Positions 11,893 through 21,041 are shown, numbered from the stretch's first letter. The stretch: 37,932 nucleotides of DNA from Entrophospora sp. SA101 (GCA_958430865.1 CAUDNR010000034.1:883-38814), one strand, 5' to 3'. Program-made: numbers and translations. The notes: a model not told the origin generated them from the letters alone.

Positions 11893-12101
11893 CATAATGT
11901 TCGCTTTGTTTTGCATATGCCAAATGATTCCAAATGATCCAATGTCTCACATGTTCTATTGTAAACAATCACTTACTATATATTTCTAAAATTTGAGCCC
12001 CTGATTTTGCTTTTTTTGTATGTGTGAGAATTTGTTGAACATATTTATAAAAAAAAATTTTCAATTCTTTTATATCTTAAAAAATAAAAAACCATTCAAA
12101 G

Positions 12102-13440
12102 ATGACTAGTACTAAAAAAATAGGAACGCTTGTGGTTGTAGCTTTAAAAGCTGTAGGTTTTGTTATAATTATGATAAAAAAATATAGAATTCTATTTTTA
12201 TTTATTATCTTTGTATTCTTGTAAAAATAGAGGAATTTAGCAGCTCGTGAAGTGTTTGGTAAAGGAGATCCTTATGCTACATTTCGTATAAGCGACAAGG
12301 AAGAAAGAATTCCTGCAGATAAAAGAGGAGGTCAGCATCCAATCTGGGATAAAGAAGTGCGTTTTGATATTCTTGAAACGTCATCTCATAAAAAGATGAT
12401 AGTTAAAGTTTATAATGAAGATAAAAGAGATCCTCAACTTATTGGTGATAGAACTATTGATCTAAATGAAGTTTTAACCAAGGGTGAATGGGATGGTAAC
12501 TATTAAAATTGTCATTCGCAGGCATTTACTTTTTGTTAAACAATTAATTAATTAATTAATTTATTGTTAATGATTAGAATGGCATGAACTTAAATATGGT
12601 AGTAAATATGCAGGAGAAGTTTTTCTTGAAATGACATTTTATGCAGTAGGTGGAGCAGGGATTCCTCTACAACGAAAAAAACTACCCTCAAGACCAAAAT
12701 CTGAATCGCCTGTTTCATCGCCGCCACCTGCTTCTTTTATTGCTCCTGCTGCTGTTGCTTCTACCACGTCAGCGCCAGCTGCTTTTGTACCCCCAAATGC
12801 ATATCCACCTCCAGTAAATACCAACAATAGTAACCAATTTATTCCTCCAATAAATGCCAACAACAGTAACCAATATCCACTTCCAATCAACAATAATAAC
12901 CAATATCCACCTCCAATCAATACCAACAACAGTAACCAATATCCACCTCCAATCAATGCCAACAACAGTAACCAATATCCACCTCCACTTTCAGTCAATA
13001 ATAGTGGTCAATTCAATAGCATTCCTCCAATCAATAACAACAATAGTGGTCAATTAAATAGTATTCCTCCAATCAATAACAACAATAGTGGTCAATATGC
13101 TCAAATCGCAAACTCAACAGCCTATCCACCTCAAAATATTTATCCACCAATTAACCCATTAATGTCACCACAACAAAATTCAGCAAGCTTTTTTCCGCCA
13201 CCACCTATTCAACAAGGTTATCCTCCATCAAATAATAATTTTGGTGGTGGATATCCTTTAGTTTCTTCACTACCACCTTCAAATGATCCATCATTATCTG
13301 TATCGTTTCCTATTCCTATTCCTACTCCTACTCCAAGTGTTAGTGTTCCAAACTATGCATATCCACCGCAAAATATTTTAGGATCAGGTTACCCACCACA
13401 AAATAATTTAGGATCAGGTTACCCACCACAAAAAAACTAA
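12102..13440 (+). CDS. C2-domain/proline-rich protein, Inn1/Fic1-like (left copy)
   Basis: A three-exon gene with exons 12102-12152, 12231-12495 and 12578-13440, in phase, 392 aa. An N-terminal C2 domain spans about residues 6-125, starting GTLVVVALKARNLAAR and including GKGDPYATFRI, KRGGQHPIWDKEVRF and the closing KYAGEVFLEMTFY. The rest is Pro/Asn/Ser-rich: a block of about 12-residue repeats built on NNSNQYPPPIN, then YPPQN-type repeats. This architecture (one N-terminal C2 plus a proline-rich SH3-binding tail) matches fungal ingression proteins such as budding-yeast Inn1 and fission-yeast Fic1, which act at the cytokinetic ring. Some canonical Ca2+-binding Asp positions of C2 loops seem absent, as in that family. 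Function is inferred from architecture. Confidence 0.82.
12815..13100 (+). repeat. Coding minisatellite in the C2 protein tail
   Basis: Degenerate units of 33-39 bp encode N-x-NNSNQ(Y/F)xPPIN, with later units drifting to NNNSGQxNSIPPIN. All copies keep the frame. These proline-rich motifs are candidate SH3-binding sites. The mirror copy is 24834-25119. Confidence 0.75.
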
Positions 13441-13460
13441 AATTTTTTTAATTTTAATAC

Positions 13461-13463
<3 letters not shown>

Positions 13464-13504
<41 letters not shown>
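13464..13504. repeat. ATT microsatellite
   Basis: About 13 uninterrupted ATT units just after the C2 gene stop codon. The mirror tract at 24430-24470 has the same length. Confidence 0.85.
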
Positions 13505-13842
13505 TTATTATTTTGTAAATTATTATTCATATTATAGATAAAAATATAATATCATCGATTATTATTTTTCTCTCTTTATTTCTAAATATTATTATCATCT
13601 ATGTATCTTTATCCCCAAGGCAAACTATTAAAAAATAAAGTAATTTAACAAAGATGAAGAGTTTAGACGATATGAATAACTATTATCATTAAAAATATCA
13701 ATTATTTATGAAAATAAATAACTCCCAAAAAGGAGTTAATACTTCCTATATATTACAGGAAATTCCTAATTTTTTGACCGGAATTTTGGAAAAACCTATA
13801 TACAAAATTTAATGGGGTATTCGATATTGGTTGATTGACAAA
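13505..13842. other. 3' flank of the C2 gene up to the hAT terminus
   Basis: No gene. A small hairpin (AACTCCCAAAAAGGAGTT) lies at about 13721-13738. The sequence just before the transposon end reads GATTGACAAA and is shared by both arms. The mirror copy is 24092-24429. Confidence 0.4.
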
Positions 13843-14366
13843 CAGTGTTCGAAATTCGATCTGCAAGAATTTTTTTGCGCACATCCAAATTATCCAATTA
13901 AAAAAAAAATTTTTTTCCGATTTATTTTTTTTAAATTACAAAAATTACTTCTAAAAAAAAATTCTTCTACTTTTTTTATTTATCCAATGTTCATATGCAT
14001 TCTCAAAATTAAAATCCTCAATATCAGGTCCATTTAATTTAATAATTAAATGTTTATTTAATGTGCTAATATTCATTTTGTTTCTTATTTTATCCTTAAT
14101 TAATTTTGTTTGAGAAAATATTCTTTCAACATTAGCATTTGAAAGAGGAATAATAAGTGCTATTTTATTTTAATTATTATTTTATTATTTATTAATAATT
14201 GATTATTTATTTATTATTATTGTTAATTATTATGTGGAAGGAAGTTTTTAATTTTTAATATTAATATTAAAATCCGCACATTAGATTTGTTAAAAAATTT
14301 TGCGCACACAAAATTTTGTGTAACTTACTGCGCGCGCCGATTCCGCCGATTGAATTTCGAACACTG
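13843..14366. mobile_element. Short (524-bp) hAT derivative spanning the left arm boundary
   Basis: The outer end is CAGTGTTCGAAATTCGATC. The inner end, read inward from 14366, is CAGTGTTCGAAATTCAATC, so the two form a terminal inverted repeat of about 19 bp with one mismatch that fits the hAT YARNG rule. Bases 13843-14167 equal the 3' end of the transposase gene at 23768-24091 (antisense, frame broken at the A/T run). Bases 14168-14366 are AT-rich filler plus a GC-rich subterminal patch with no match in the right interior. The 8-bp flanks (TTGACAAA and GCAATGAT) do not match, so either this is a recombinant of two insertions or one flank was lost. Confidence 0.75.
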
Positions 14367-14408
14367 GCAATGATGTCAATATTGGTGAAAAAAATTTTTT
14401 TGACAAAC

Positions 14409-16623
14409 TTACATGTAATTAGGATTTAATAACCTTGGTGATGGAAAAAATTTCTTTTTTTTTAAATCGCTTGAAGCCTTACTTAACAATTCATGATAAA
14501 TATTGGTATTTCTTCGTGAACGAGACTTATAAAATGGAAGATTTTAAATCAGTAAAGAAAAAAAATACAGAAAAAAATAATAGTAAATTTAGGATACTAA
14601 CTTTCCATGAAAGCACCTTGTATATAGCTTCTATGCATTTTGGAAATGCTTCTATGGTTTGTGGAATGGTTATTTCAGTTAATTCAAGCATACATATCAC
14701 TTCTTCAAACATATATGATGATACACCCAATTTTAACGTAAGTTCTAAAAAAGAGAAAACATTACAATATCGAACAATGTTATAAACATTATTTGTAAGA
14801 TATGTGAAGAAGGACTATTTACCATTGGTTTGAATTGTGTAAGTTTCAAACTTATATATTTCAGATTGAGCTGCAGGAGGTAAGGCCAGAAAAGCACTTG
14901 ACAGTAAGATTTTGGTGCAGTATTCCAATTTTGACAAGTCATTTGTCCGTTTACTATAAATATCATTTTTTGCATTTTCTTGAACCAATACTTCTACTCC
15001 AGTTGATAAAATAAATGCTTTGGCATCAAGTCTTGGTCCAGATCTAGTTTGTAACTGGGCAAGTTTTTTAAGACTTTCATATGATTTTGACGAAACTTCA
15101 CCACTAAATTATGTTGAATAAAATTCTCAAAATTGTTATCAGTGTACAAAATTAAGTATAGCGTTTGTGGAAATTATCTAATCAAATCAAAAATTTCTGT
15201 TTGTAGTTTCTAAATTTGTACTGGTTATAAGTTGAATTTCATACACTATAAAATAAGATTATAATGTACCTAGAAATACGTATGTCATTTTTTCCTAAAA
15301 ATGCAAAACGTATCAGTGGTGTACAAACGTAAATGTCATATTCATTCTCAGTCATGGTTCTACTTAAAATATCATCTATATAAAGGTTGTACCTGGTTTA
15401 AGGTTGTGGGCGAAACCTCTTAATGACTGTTGAAACTCTGTCAAAACTCTAAGAACAATTAATGTGTAACCTGTCAAAACTATGATGATTGGTGAAAACC
15501 CCAAATGCGAAAATCTGCCGAAACTCTAATAAACAATTAATGTGCAACCTGCTGAAACTCTGTCAATTGATTTCTGGAGGAGTTTCTCCCGCAACCTTAA
15601 CCTGGTTACAAAAATAGTAATATAAATTGTTCATATTAGTAACAAAGGTTTCATCCTTTAAATGATTCTATAAGATTAAAAGGCTTTTAACGTTACATGT
15701 GATTGATGAATTGATGTGCATATCTGATATCGGGATTAATATTCGTATTGTTATAAATAGAATTTTCATTAATGGACCGATGCAATGTGTCTAATGTTCT
15801 CTATAATGAATAATATACATATAATTAATTTTAGTATTGAATTTAAATTTTTTGAAGATTAGACACTTACACAGTTTTGGAAATGATCCAGATATTGTTC
15901 AACCTCCGCATCAATATCTATAATGAACTTATTAAACCAACGTTCTTTTTTATCGTCGAAAAAAATCTTTTCAAAATCATCATTTTCCAATTGTCTTTGA
16001 ATGTAAGGAATCAACAATGGTGGAAGATGTTTGGAACATAATATATTATTGAAGTTCATCACTCCTATTTGTAATGGTCTATTTTAAAAAATAAAATTCA
16101 TGAAAATTGAAAATTAAAAATTTATATTAGGAAAAAAAAAAAAAAAAGGAAAGCTGTCTCATGTTTGTATATTTTTCGTGTTCTCTTGAAATGAGATACA
16201 AACATTTTGCCATTCCCATTTACAACCTATCAAAGGAATTAATTGTAAACCCAGAAATAGTTCCTTTGGTAAGTCATGCTGAATATATTTATATGTTCTT
16301 CTTTTTTTGTTGTAGATCCCTCCGAATGTGCTTCTTTTTCCACGATGTTTTCCTTATTATTATTGTACTCTTGATTTTCGTAAAATTCTATACCTTCAAC
16401 TTCACTATTGTTACTCCTAATCGAATAAATATAAAATCAAATTGATTATTATTATTTTCTTTGTATTTTTAAAAAAAAGCTTTATTCTATTCATCTTATC
16501 ATAATAACTAGAGTGACAACGAGTGGCGGGCGATAACCACCACCACCATCCTTCTTAAAACACTTACCCCTTCTTTGCACCATACTTATTATTATTGCTT
16601 CTTTTGTGATTTCCTGAAGACAT
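14409..16623 (-). CDS. Nine-exon orphan gene, 380-aa protein of unknown function
   Basis: My model on the minus strand has exons 16568-16623, 16344-16416, 16227-16278, 15871-16064, 15697-15800, 15270-15392, 14823-15103, 14602-14744 and 14409-14525. Every intron is GT-AG and all phases agree, giving 1143 nt. The protein starts MSSGNHKRSNNNKYGAKKG, has an acidic Asn/Glu-rich leader, then a helix-rich body. Landmarks are LPKELFLGLQLIPLIG, WFNKFIIDIDAEVEQYLDHF, YDIYVCTPLIRFAFLGKND, QLQTRSGPRLDAKAFIL and ALPPAAQSEIYKFETYTI. It lacks a signal peptide and clear transmembrane segments. It resembles large uncharacterised families of Mucoromycota by general feel only. The joins at exons 2-3 (GTGGAA donor) and 3-4 are the least certain. 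A MITE sits in its fifth intron, at the 3' splice site. Confidence 0.65.
15399..15599. mobile_element. TAAGG MITE copy 1 (201 bp), in an intron of the orphan gene
   Basis: The ends are TAAGGTTGTGGGCGAAAC and (read inward) TAAGGTTGCGGGAGAAAC. A perfect 8-bp direct repeat ACCTGGTT flanks it at 15391-15398 and 15600-15607. Both fit a hAT-type non-autonomous element. It has two internal copies of a CAATTAATGTGYAACCTG unit. On the gene strand the duplicated target reads AACCAGGT and includes the splice acceptor AACCAG|G, so insertion left one acceptor on each side. Confidence 0.92.
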
Positions 16624-16793
16624 TTTTTAAAAAAAAATTTTAAAAAGTTTTGTGATACGATTGACACACACGCGCACACTAATTATTTATCCTTGGTAGG
16701 ACAGACGTGAATTGATTTTTTTTTTCTTTCTTGGAAAAACAATTTATTTTTTGACAGAGTCCAAGGTGACAAAACGTGAGTGTTGTTGTTTGG
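16624..16793. other. 5' flank of the orphan gene, next to the gap
   Basis: Contains the presumed upstream region of the minus-strand orphan gene, including CA-repeat-like sequence near 16665 and T-runs. It stops at the run of N, so the promoter may be partly missing. Confidence 0.4.
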
Positions 16794-17793
16794 NNNNNNN
16801 NNNNNNNNNNNNNNNNNNNNNNNNNNNNNNNNNNNNNNNNNNNNNNNNNNNNNNNNNNNNNNNNNNNNNNNNNNNNNNNNNNNNNNNNNNNNNNNNNNNN
16901 NNNNNNNNNNNNNNNNNNNNNNNNNNNNNNNNNNNNNNNNNNNNNNNNNNNNNNNNNNNNNNNNNNNNNNNNNNNNNNNNNNNNNNNNNNNNNNNNNNNN
17001 NNNNNNNNNNNNNNNNNNNNNNNNNNNNNNNNNNNNNNNNNNNNNNNNNNNNNNNNNNNNNNNNNNNNNNNNNNNNNNNNNNNNNNNNNNNNNNNNNNNN
17101 NNNNNNNNNNNNNNNNNNNNNNNNNNNNNNNNNNNNNNNNNNNNNNNNNNNNNNNNNNNNNNNNNNNNNNNNNNNNNNNNNNNNNNNNNNNNNNNNNNNN
17201 NNNNNNNNNNNNNNNNNNNNNNNNNNNNNNNNNNNNNNNNNNNNNNNNNNNNNNNNNNNNNNNNNNNNNNNNNNNNNNNNNNNNNNNNNNNNNNNNNNNN
17301 NNNNNNNNNNNNNNNNNNNNNNNNNNNNNNNNNNNNNNNNNNNNNNNNNNNNNNNNNNNNNNNNNNNNNNNNNNNNNNNNNNNNNNNNNNNNNNNNNNNN
17401 NNNNNNNNNNNNNNNNNNNNNNNNNNNNNNNNNNNNNNNNNNNNNNNNNNNNNNNNNNNNNNNNNNNNNNNNNNNNNNNNNNNNNNNNNNNNNNNNNNNN
17501 NNNNNNNNNNNNNNNNNNNNNNNNNNNNNNNNNNNNNNNNNNNNNNNNNNNNNNNNNNNNNNNNNNNNNNNNNNNNNNNNNNNNNNNNNNNNNNNNNNNN
17601 NNNNNNNNNNNNNNNNNNNNNNNNNNNNNNNNNNNNNNNNNNNNNNNNNNNNNNNNNNNNNNNNNNNNNNNNNNNNNNNNNNNNNNNNNNNNNNNNNNNN
17701 NNNNNNNNNNNNNNNNNNNNNNNNNNNNNNNNNNNNNNNNNNNNNNNNNNNNNNNNNNNNNNNNNNNNNNNNNNNNNNNNNNNNNNNNNNNNN
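16794..17793. other. Assembly gap of exactly 1000 N
   Basis: A run of 1000 undetermined bases. The round length indicates a placeholder, so true distance, content and even the relative orientation of the two sides are not established by sequence. Confidence 0.98.
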
Positions 17794-18676
17794 TAATAGA
17801 TTATTATAAAAATTATTCCGGCTTATATCTCTATAAAAAATAAAATACGGAAAATAAATGTCCAAATATTACATTATTATGAACATTTACATATTTATTA
17901 TTTTATTTGTATTACATTTTTATTTTTATTTGTATAACGTCGAAATTAGTTAACTTTATTTAGAAATTAGCATCGCGGTTAGAATGTTATGTCACAATTA
18001 AAGTGCGATATTGCAGCTAGAATGCTAGATTGCAATGAAGTTGTTACTAATTAATTTAATTGTATAAAAGAAGCTCAAATTTGACTTGCTTGTAAAATAA
18101 CTTTAACATTGTAATAAAGTTTTAAAGTTAACTTAGTAATAAGTTAATAAATTAGTTTCGACTAAATAAAATGTTTTTCTTAAATCACTAAACCAAAATT
18201 ATTCACTAATAAAACTAATTCATTAGTAGCCAATTCATTAGTATCCAATTCATTCTGATTCACATAATCATAAATTTTATATTGTTATCATCAATTAACA
18301 TGCTCTCCCAAACAATAATTGGTGACAATATTAATGAGAAACTCCCTAATACTAATACTAAGTAGTCATGATAGCTTTCATCAATTACAACCAATTTTTT
18401 ATATGAAAATTGTCTTTGAAAATTCATTTTGCATCCTTGCTGCATAGCAATCATCCCCAAGTTCAAGACCTAGATTCTTGGTTATAAACGAAAAATAATG
18501 GTCAATATCAAAATTACTATATTTAGAATTCAGTGTGGTACAGTACACTAACTTATTTATATCCATCTTATCCATCTATCTATTCATCTAAAACAAAGAA
18601 ATAATATTATGAATGTGTCTGGTAATGTTCTATCTCTATTCTAAATTTTCAAATGATTTACTTGTTACAATAAAAA
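17794..18676. other. Region between gap and Crinkler-like gene, no gene seen
   Basis: AT-rich. The part at about 17983-18200 has a TATAAAAG box (18063) and an AATAAAG signal (18113) within 60 bp and starts TGTTATGTCACA, which recalls a solo LTR, but no matching target duplication was found. A 68-codon minus-strand frame at 18260-18466 has no supporting feature. Confidence 0.35.
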
Positions 18677-20286
18677 ATGGGTGTTGGCATATTTATGAGA
18701 AACTATTTTAAATTCAAGCCACATAGTGAATGGGATTTCAAATCTTTCTGTTCTTTTATGAAAATACTTGGATATGATGATTATAGTGAAATAAATATTC
18801 ATTATAAAAGACAAATAGGAAATATTATAAAAGATGAAAATGAAAGTGATGCCAACAAAAGTGCTGCACAAGAATTTAAAAAAGTTAGTTTTTTTGTTAA
18901 TATATATATTAATTATATAATTATACAGTGATGAAAAAAAAAAAATCATTCTTATTAATGATGACTGTTGACCCTATTATGGCTTCAATTTGTTGAGAAC
19001 TGATCCATATTTATGGCTTGGTGACCAACCCATGTTTATGGCTTCAATTTGACCCATATTTGTGGTTTTGGTGACCAACCCATGTTTATGGCTTGGTTAT
19101 TTACTGAAAAGCAATCAATATAAACATTAAATTTTTTTTAAAGAAAATTACTTAATAGTTTTTATCTAATAATAGAAAAATGTCCTTTTACAATTATCAT
19201 CATTTGAACCATCATCACCATCAGCATCTGAATCATCACAAACTGAATCACCATCAACACCAACAAAATCATCATCAATACTAACAGAATCATCATTAAC
19301 ATCAACAGAACCATCATCAACACCAACAGAACCATCATCAACACCAACAGAACCATCATCAACACCTTTATATGATGAAAAAAATGATGATGGATTCACA
19401 TTATGTGAATTAATCAAAGAAGCACTATCAAAAATTGATTCAAATGCTTTTTTAAATAGCCATGGAAAGTCAAAAGATGGTAAAAAAATATTAGAAAGAC
19501 TTTGGCAGGTCGAATTATATTGTGCATTAAAAGAACATTTGTATGAAAAAGCAAATATTTCATTAGAAGTAGGAAGAATGTATTGTGATGATGGAATAAT
19601 TGACCTTTATATTCCAAAGTATGGGTGGGGGATCGAGTTGCTTATTGATGGAGTGGGGATGAAGTAAGGTTGTGGGCGAAACCTCTTAATAATGACTGTC
19701 AAAACTCTGTCAAAACTCTAATGAACAATTAATGTGTAACCTGTTGAAACTCTGATGATTGGTGAAAACCCCAAATGCGAAACTCTGCCGAAACTCTAAT
19801 AAACAATTAATGTGTAACCTGTCAAAACTCTGTCGATTGATTTCTGGAGGAGTTTCTCCTGCAACCTTAGGATGAAGGAACACTATAACAGATTCAAAGA
19901 AGGTAAATGGAGAAAAGAATATAATTTTTTAATAGATATATAATTAGACATAATCTATTGACTGCTGAAATTTCTATCTAGATGGCAAGTACTCTCTAAT
20001 ACCAATGAAAGATTATATCATCTTAGATATAAGACAAACAGTGATGGCAAAAAAACTTTATCCTAAAACATGGTATGTTGTACCAAACAATAATTTTACA
20101 ATTTTAACAATTTTAGAAAAAGGTAATAAATTCAATATATTAATTAAATATAAAGACAAAAAGCAAGAAAAAAATAATGATGAAATATTAAAATTATTAA
20201 GAAAAGATCAAACAATTATTATTTTTTTAACAATCAAAATAATATTATTATTATTTGTAATAATTTTAATAATTTTTTACAAATAA
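18677..20286 (+). CDS. Crinkler-like protein with REase-fold C-terminal domain, carrying a MITE-derived intron
   Basis: Model: exons 18677-18883, 19176-19663, 19871-19902 and 19982-20286, all GT-AG and in phase, 343 aa. Residues 1-69 are charged and lack the classical Crinkler header. Residues 77-133 form a Ser/Thr/Pro linker with EPSSTPT heptads. Residues 142-270 resemble the restriction-endonuclease-like domain of fungal Crinkler proteins: RLWQVELYCALKEHL, SLEVGRMYCDDGIIDLYI, YGWGIELLIDG, KEHYNRFKEDGKYS and DYIILDIRQ. Candidate acidic residues are E182, D212 and E223; the Lys expected after E-x is Leu225, so catalysis is uncertain. The last 23 residues are hydrophobic and could be a tail anchor. 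Intron 2 is the MITE at 19665-19869; unspliced, it gives an immediate stop after GVGMK. Crinkler proteins act as host-directed or antagonistic effectors in fungi and oomycetes; the role here is unknown. Confidence 0.66.
19001..19096 (+). repeat. Tandem duplication inside intron 1 of the Crinkler-like gene
   Basis: Two diverged units of about 47 bp, each running CCATATTTRTGG ... GGTGACCAACCCATGTTTATGGCTT. They lie within the 292-bp first intron (18884-19175) and do not touch its splice sites. Confidence 0.6.
19301..19365 (+). repeat. Coding 21-bp repeats (EPSSTPT linker)
   Basis: Three near-identical 21-bp units (GAACCATCATCAACACCAAC type) encode EPSSTPT in the linker of the Crinkler-like protein, preceded by degenerate ESSxTST units. 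The length keeps frame. Confidence 0.8.
19665..19869. mobile_element. TAAGG MITE copy 2 (205 bp), inside coding sequence, acting as an intron
   Basis: Same family and orientation as copy 1. It is flanked by a perfect 8-bp duplication GGATGAAG at 19657-19664 and 19870-19877. The last G of the first duplication plus the element's TAAGG makes a donor GTAAGG. The element's CCTTA plus the first G of the second duplication makes an acceptor CCTTAG after a pyrimidine-rich stretch. Splicing 19664-19870 joins the exons in frame with six extra bases (a repeated Met-Lys). Confidence 0.92.
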
Positions 20287-20712
20287 GTATTATTTTTGTT
20301 CCTTGTCTTTTTTTTGGTTAGGAATTTTTTATCAATTTGTAAAAATTAAAGGGAAAAGTTTTGCTATTATTAATATAAATAAAGCTTTTGGTATATAATT
20401 ATTGTACATATATATAATATTTTTGATATTTTTTTTTTTTTGTAAAAAAAAAATAGTGCAGCACATACAAAAATTTTTCAATATCATTTCTTCTAGGCGA
20501 TAATTTAGATAGTATGTGAAGTGAATTATCCTGAATATATATAGCCAAGTGCTTTATGTGGTTAAAGCAAGAAAAAAAAATATTTACATGGATGGTTCTT
20601 CAAGAAAAATACATGTTTTTAATAATTGTCTGTCTTAAGAAAATTGACATATAATATTATTAACCAATGCCACAAGTAATAATCATATGAAAGCTAGAGT
20701 CTTCAATAGTTT
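20287..20712. other. 3' flank of the Crinkler-like gene
   Basis: AT-rich, with T-runs at about 20420-20450 and A-runs after; no coding frame seen. A possible polyadenylation signal context (AATATAAATAAAG) lies near 20375. Confidence 0.4.
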
Positions 20713-20798
20713 GTGATGTGAGGCATAATTCATGATGCAGAATAATTCATGATGCGAAGCATACTTCATGACACGGGACATAATTTGTGACGTGGGAC
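20713..20798. repeat. Minisatellite, left part (about 19-bp unit)
   Basis: Four or so degenerate units of CATAATTCATGATGCGGGA type (variants CATACTTCATGACACGGGA, CATAATTTGTGACGTGGGA). The array continues at 21001-21041 and is split by MITE copy 3. Confidence 0.75.
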
Positions 20799-21000
20799 TA
20801 AGGTTGTGGGAGAAACTCCTCCAGAAATCAATCGACAGAGTTTCGACAGGTTACACATTAATTGTTTATTAGAGTTTTGGCAGAGTTTCGCATTTGGGGT
20901 TTTTGCCAATCATCAGAGTTTTGACAGGTTACACATTAATTGTTCATTAGAGTTTCGACAGAGTTTCGACAGTCATTAAGAGGTTTCGCCCACAACCTTA
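20799..21000. mobile_element. TAAGG MITE copy 3 (202 bp), in a minisatellite, opposite orientation
   Basis: Reverse orientation to copies 1 and 2, with the same TAAGGTTGTGGGAGAAAC and CAACCTTA ends. Flanks are CGTGGGAC (20791-20798) and CGCGGGAC (21001-21008), an 8-bp duplication with one mismatch. The target duplication begins and ends with C, so it does not create splice sites. Confidence 0.88.
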
Positions 21001-21041
21001 CGCGGGACATAATTTGTGACACAGGGCATAATGATGCGAAG
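21001..21041. repeat. Minisatellite, right part
   Basis: Continuation of the 19-bp array (GGGACATAATTTGTGACACA, then a shorter variant) after the MITE. Removing the MITE and one target copy restores a continuous array. Confidence 0.72.

Larger units (their letters stand above)
2..14167. repeat. Left arm of giant inverted repeat
   Basis: This segment is the reverse complement of 23768-37932. Every reading frame I compared between 261 and 13843 mirrors exactly (position x pairs with 37934-x), so there is no indel over that span. I then aligned 13843-14167 base by base and found one difference: A9TT at about 13952-13962 here against A7TTT in the other arm, a net 1-bp length change. Similarity stops sharply after 14167, inside a hAT transposase 3' end. 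The outer end reaches base 2 of the window, so the arm may continue outside it. It could be a very recent inverted duplication, a gene-converted palindrome, or an assembly duplication. Confidence 0.97.

Noticed and set aside
12639..12998. Gly/Trp-rich 119-aa minus-strand frame (and its mirror at 24936-25295)
   Set aside because: It is the antisense shadow of the Asn/Pro repeat tract of the C2 gene, which has a full domain and consistent introns.
14435..14785. 116-aa plus-strand frame
   Set aside because: Antisense to the last two exons of the orphan gene; it merely crosses them.
16161..16445. 94-aa plus-strand frame with a GTAAGT donor-like site at 16269
   Set aside because: The minus strand gives a nine-exon gene with agreeing phases across the same bases; the plus-strand donor is probably chance.
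16712..17865. Very long open frames spanning the gap on both strands
   Set aside because: They are open only because the 1000 N contain no stop codons.
17983..18300. Solo LTR
   Set aside because: TATA and polyadenylation-like signals are close together, but no TG...CA boundaries with matching 5-bp duplications could be set.
18665..18949. 94-aa minus-strand hydrophobic frame
   Set aside because: Antisense to exon 1 of the Crinkler-like gene, and its Phe/Ile-rich composition is typical of reversed A-rich coding DNA.
18925..18960. ACAGTGATGAAAAAAA as a mariner-like terminus in intron 1
   Set aside because: No inverted partner or TA target duplication was found nearby.
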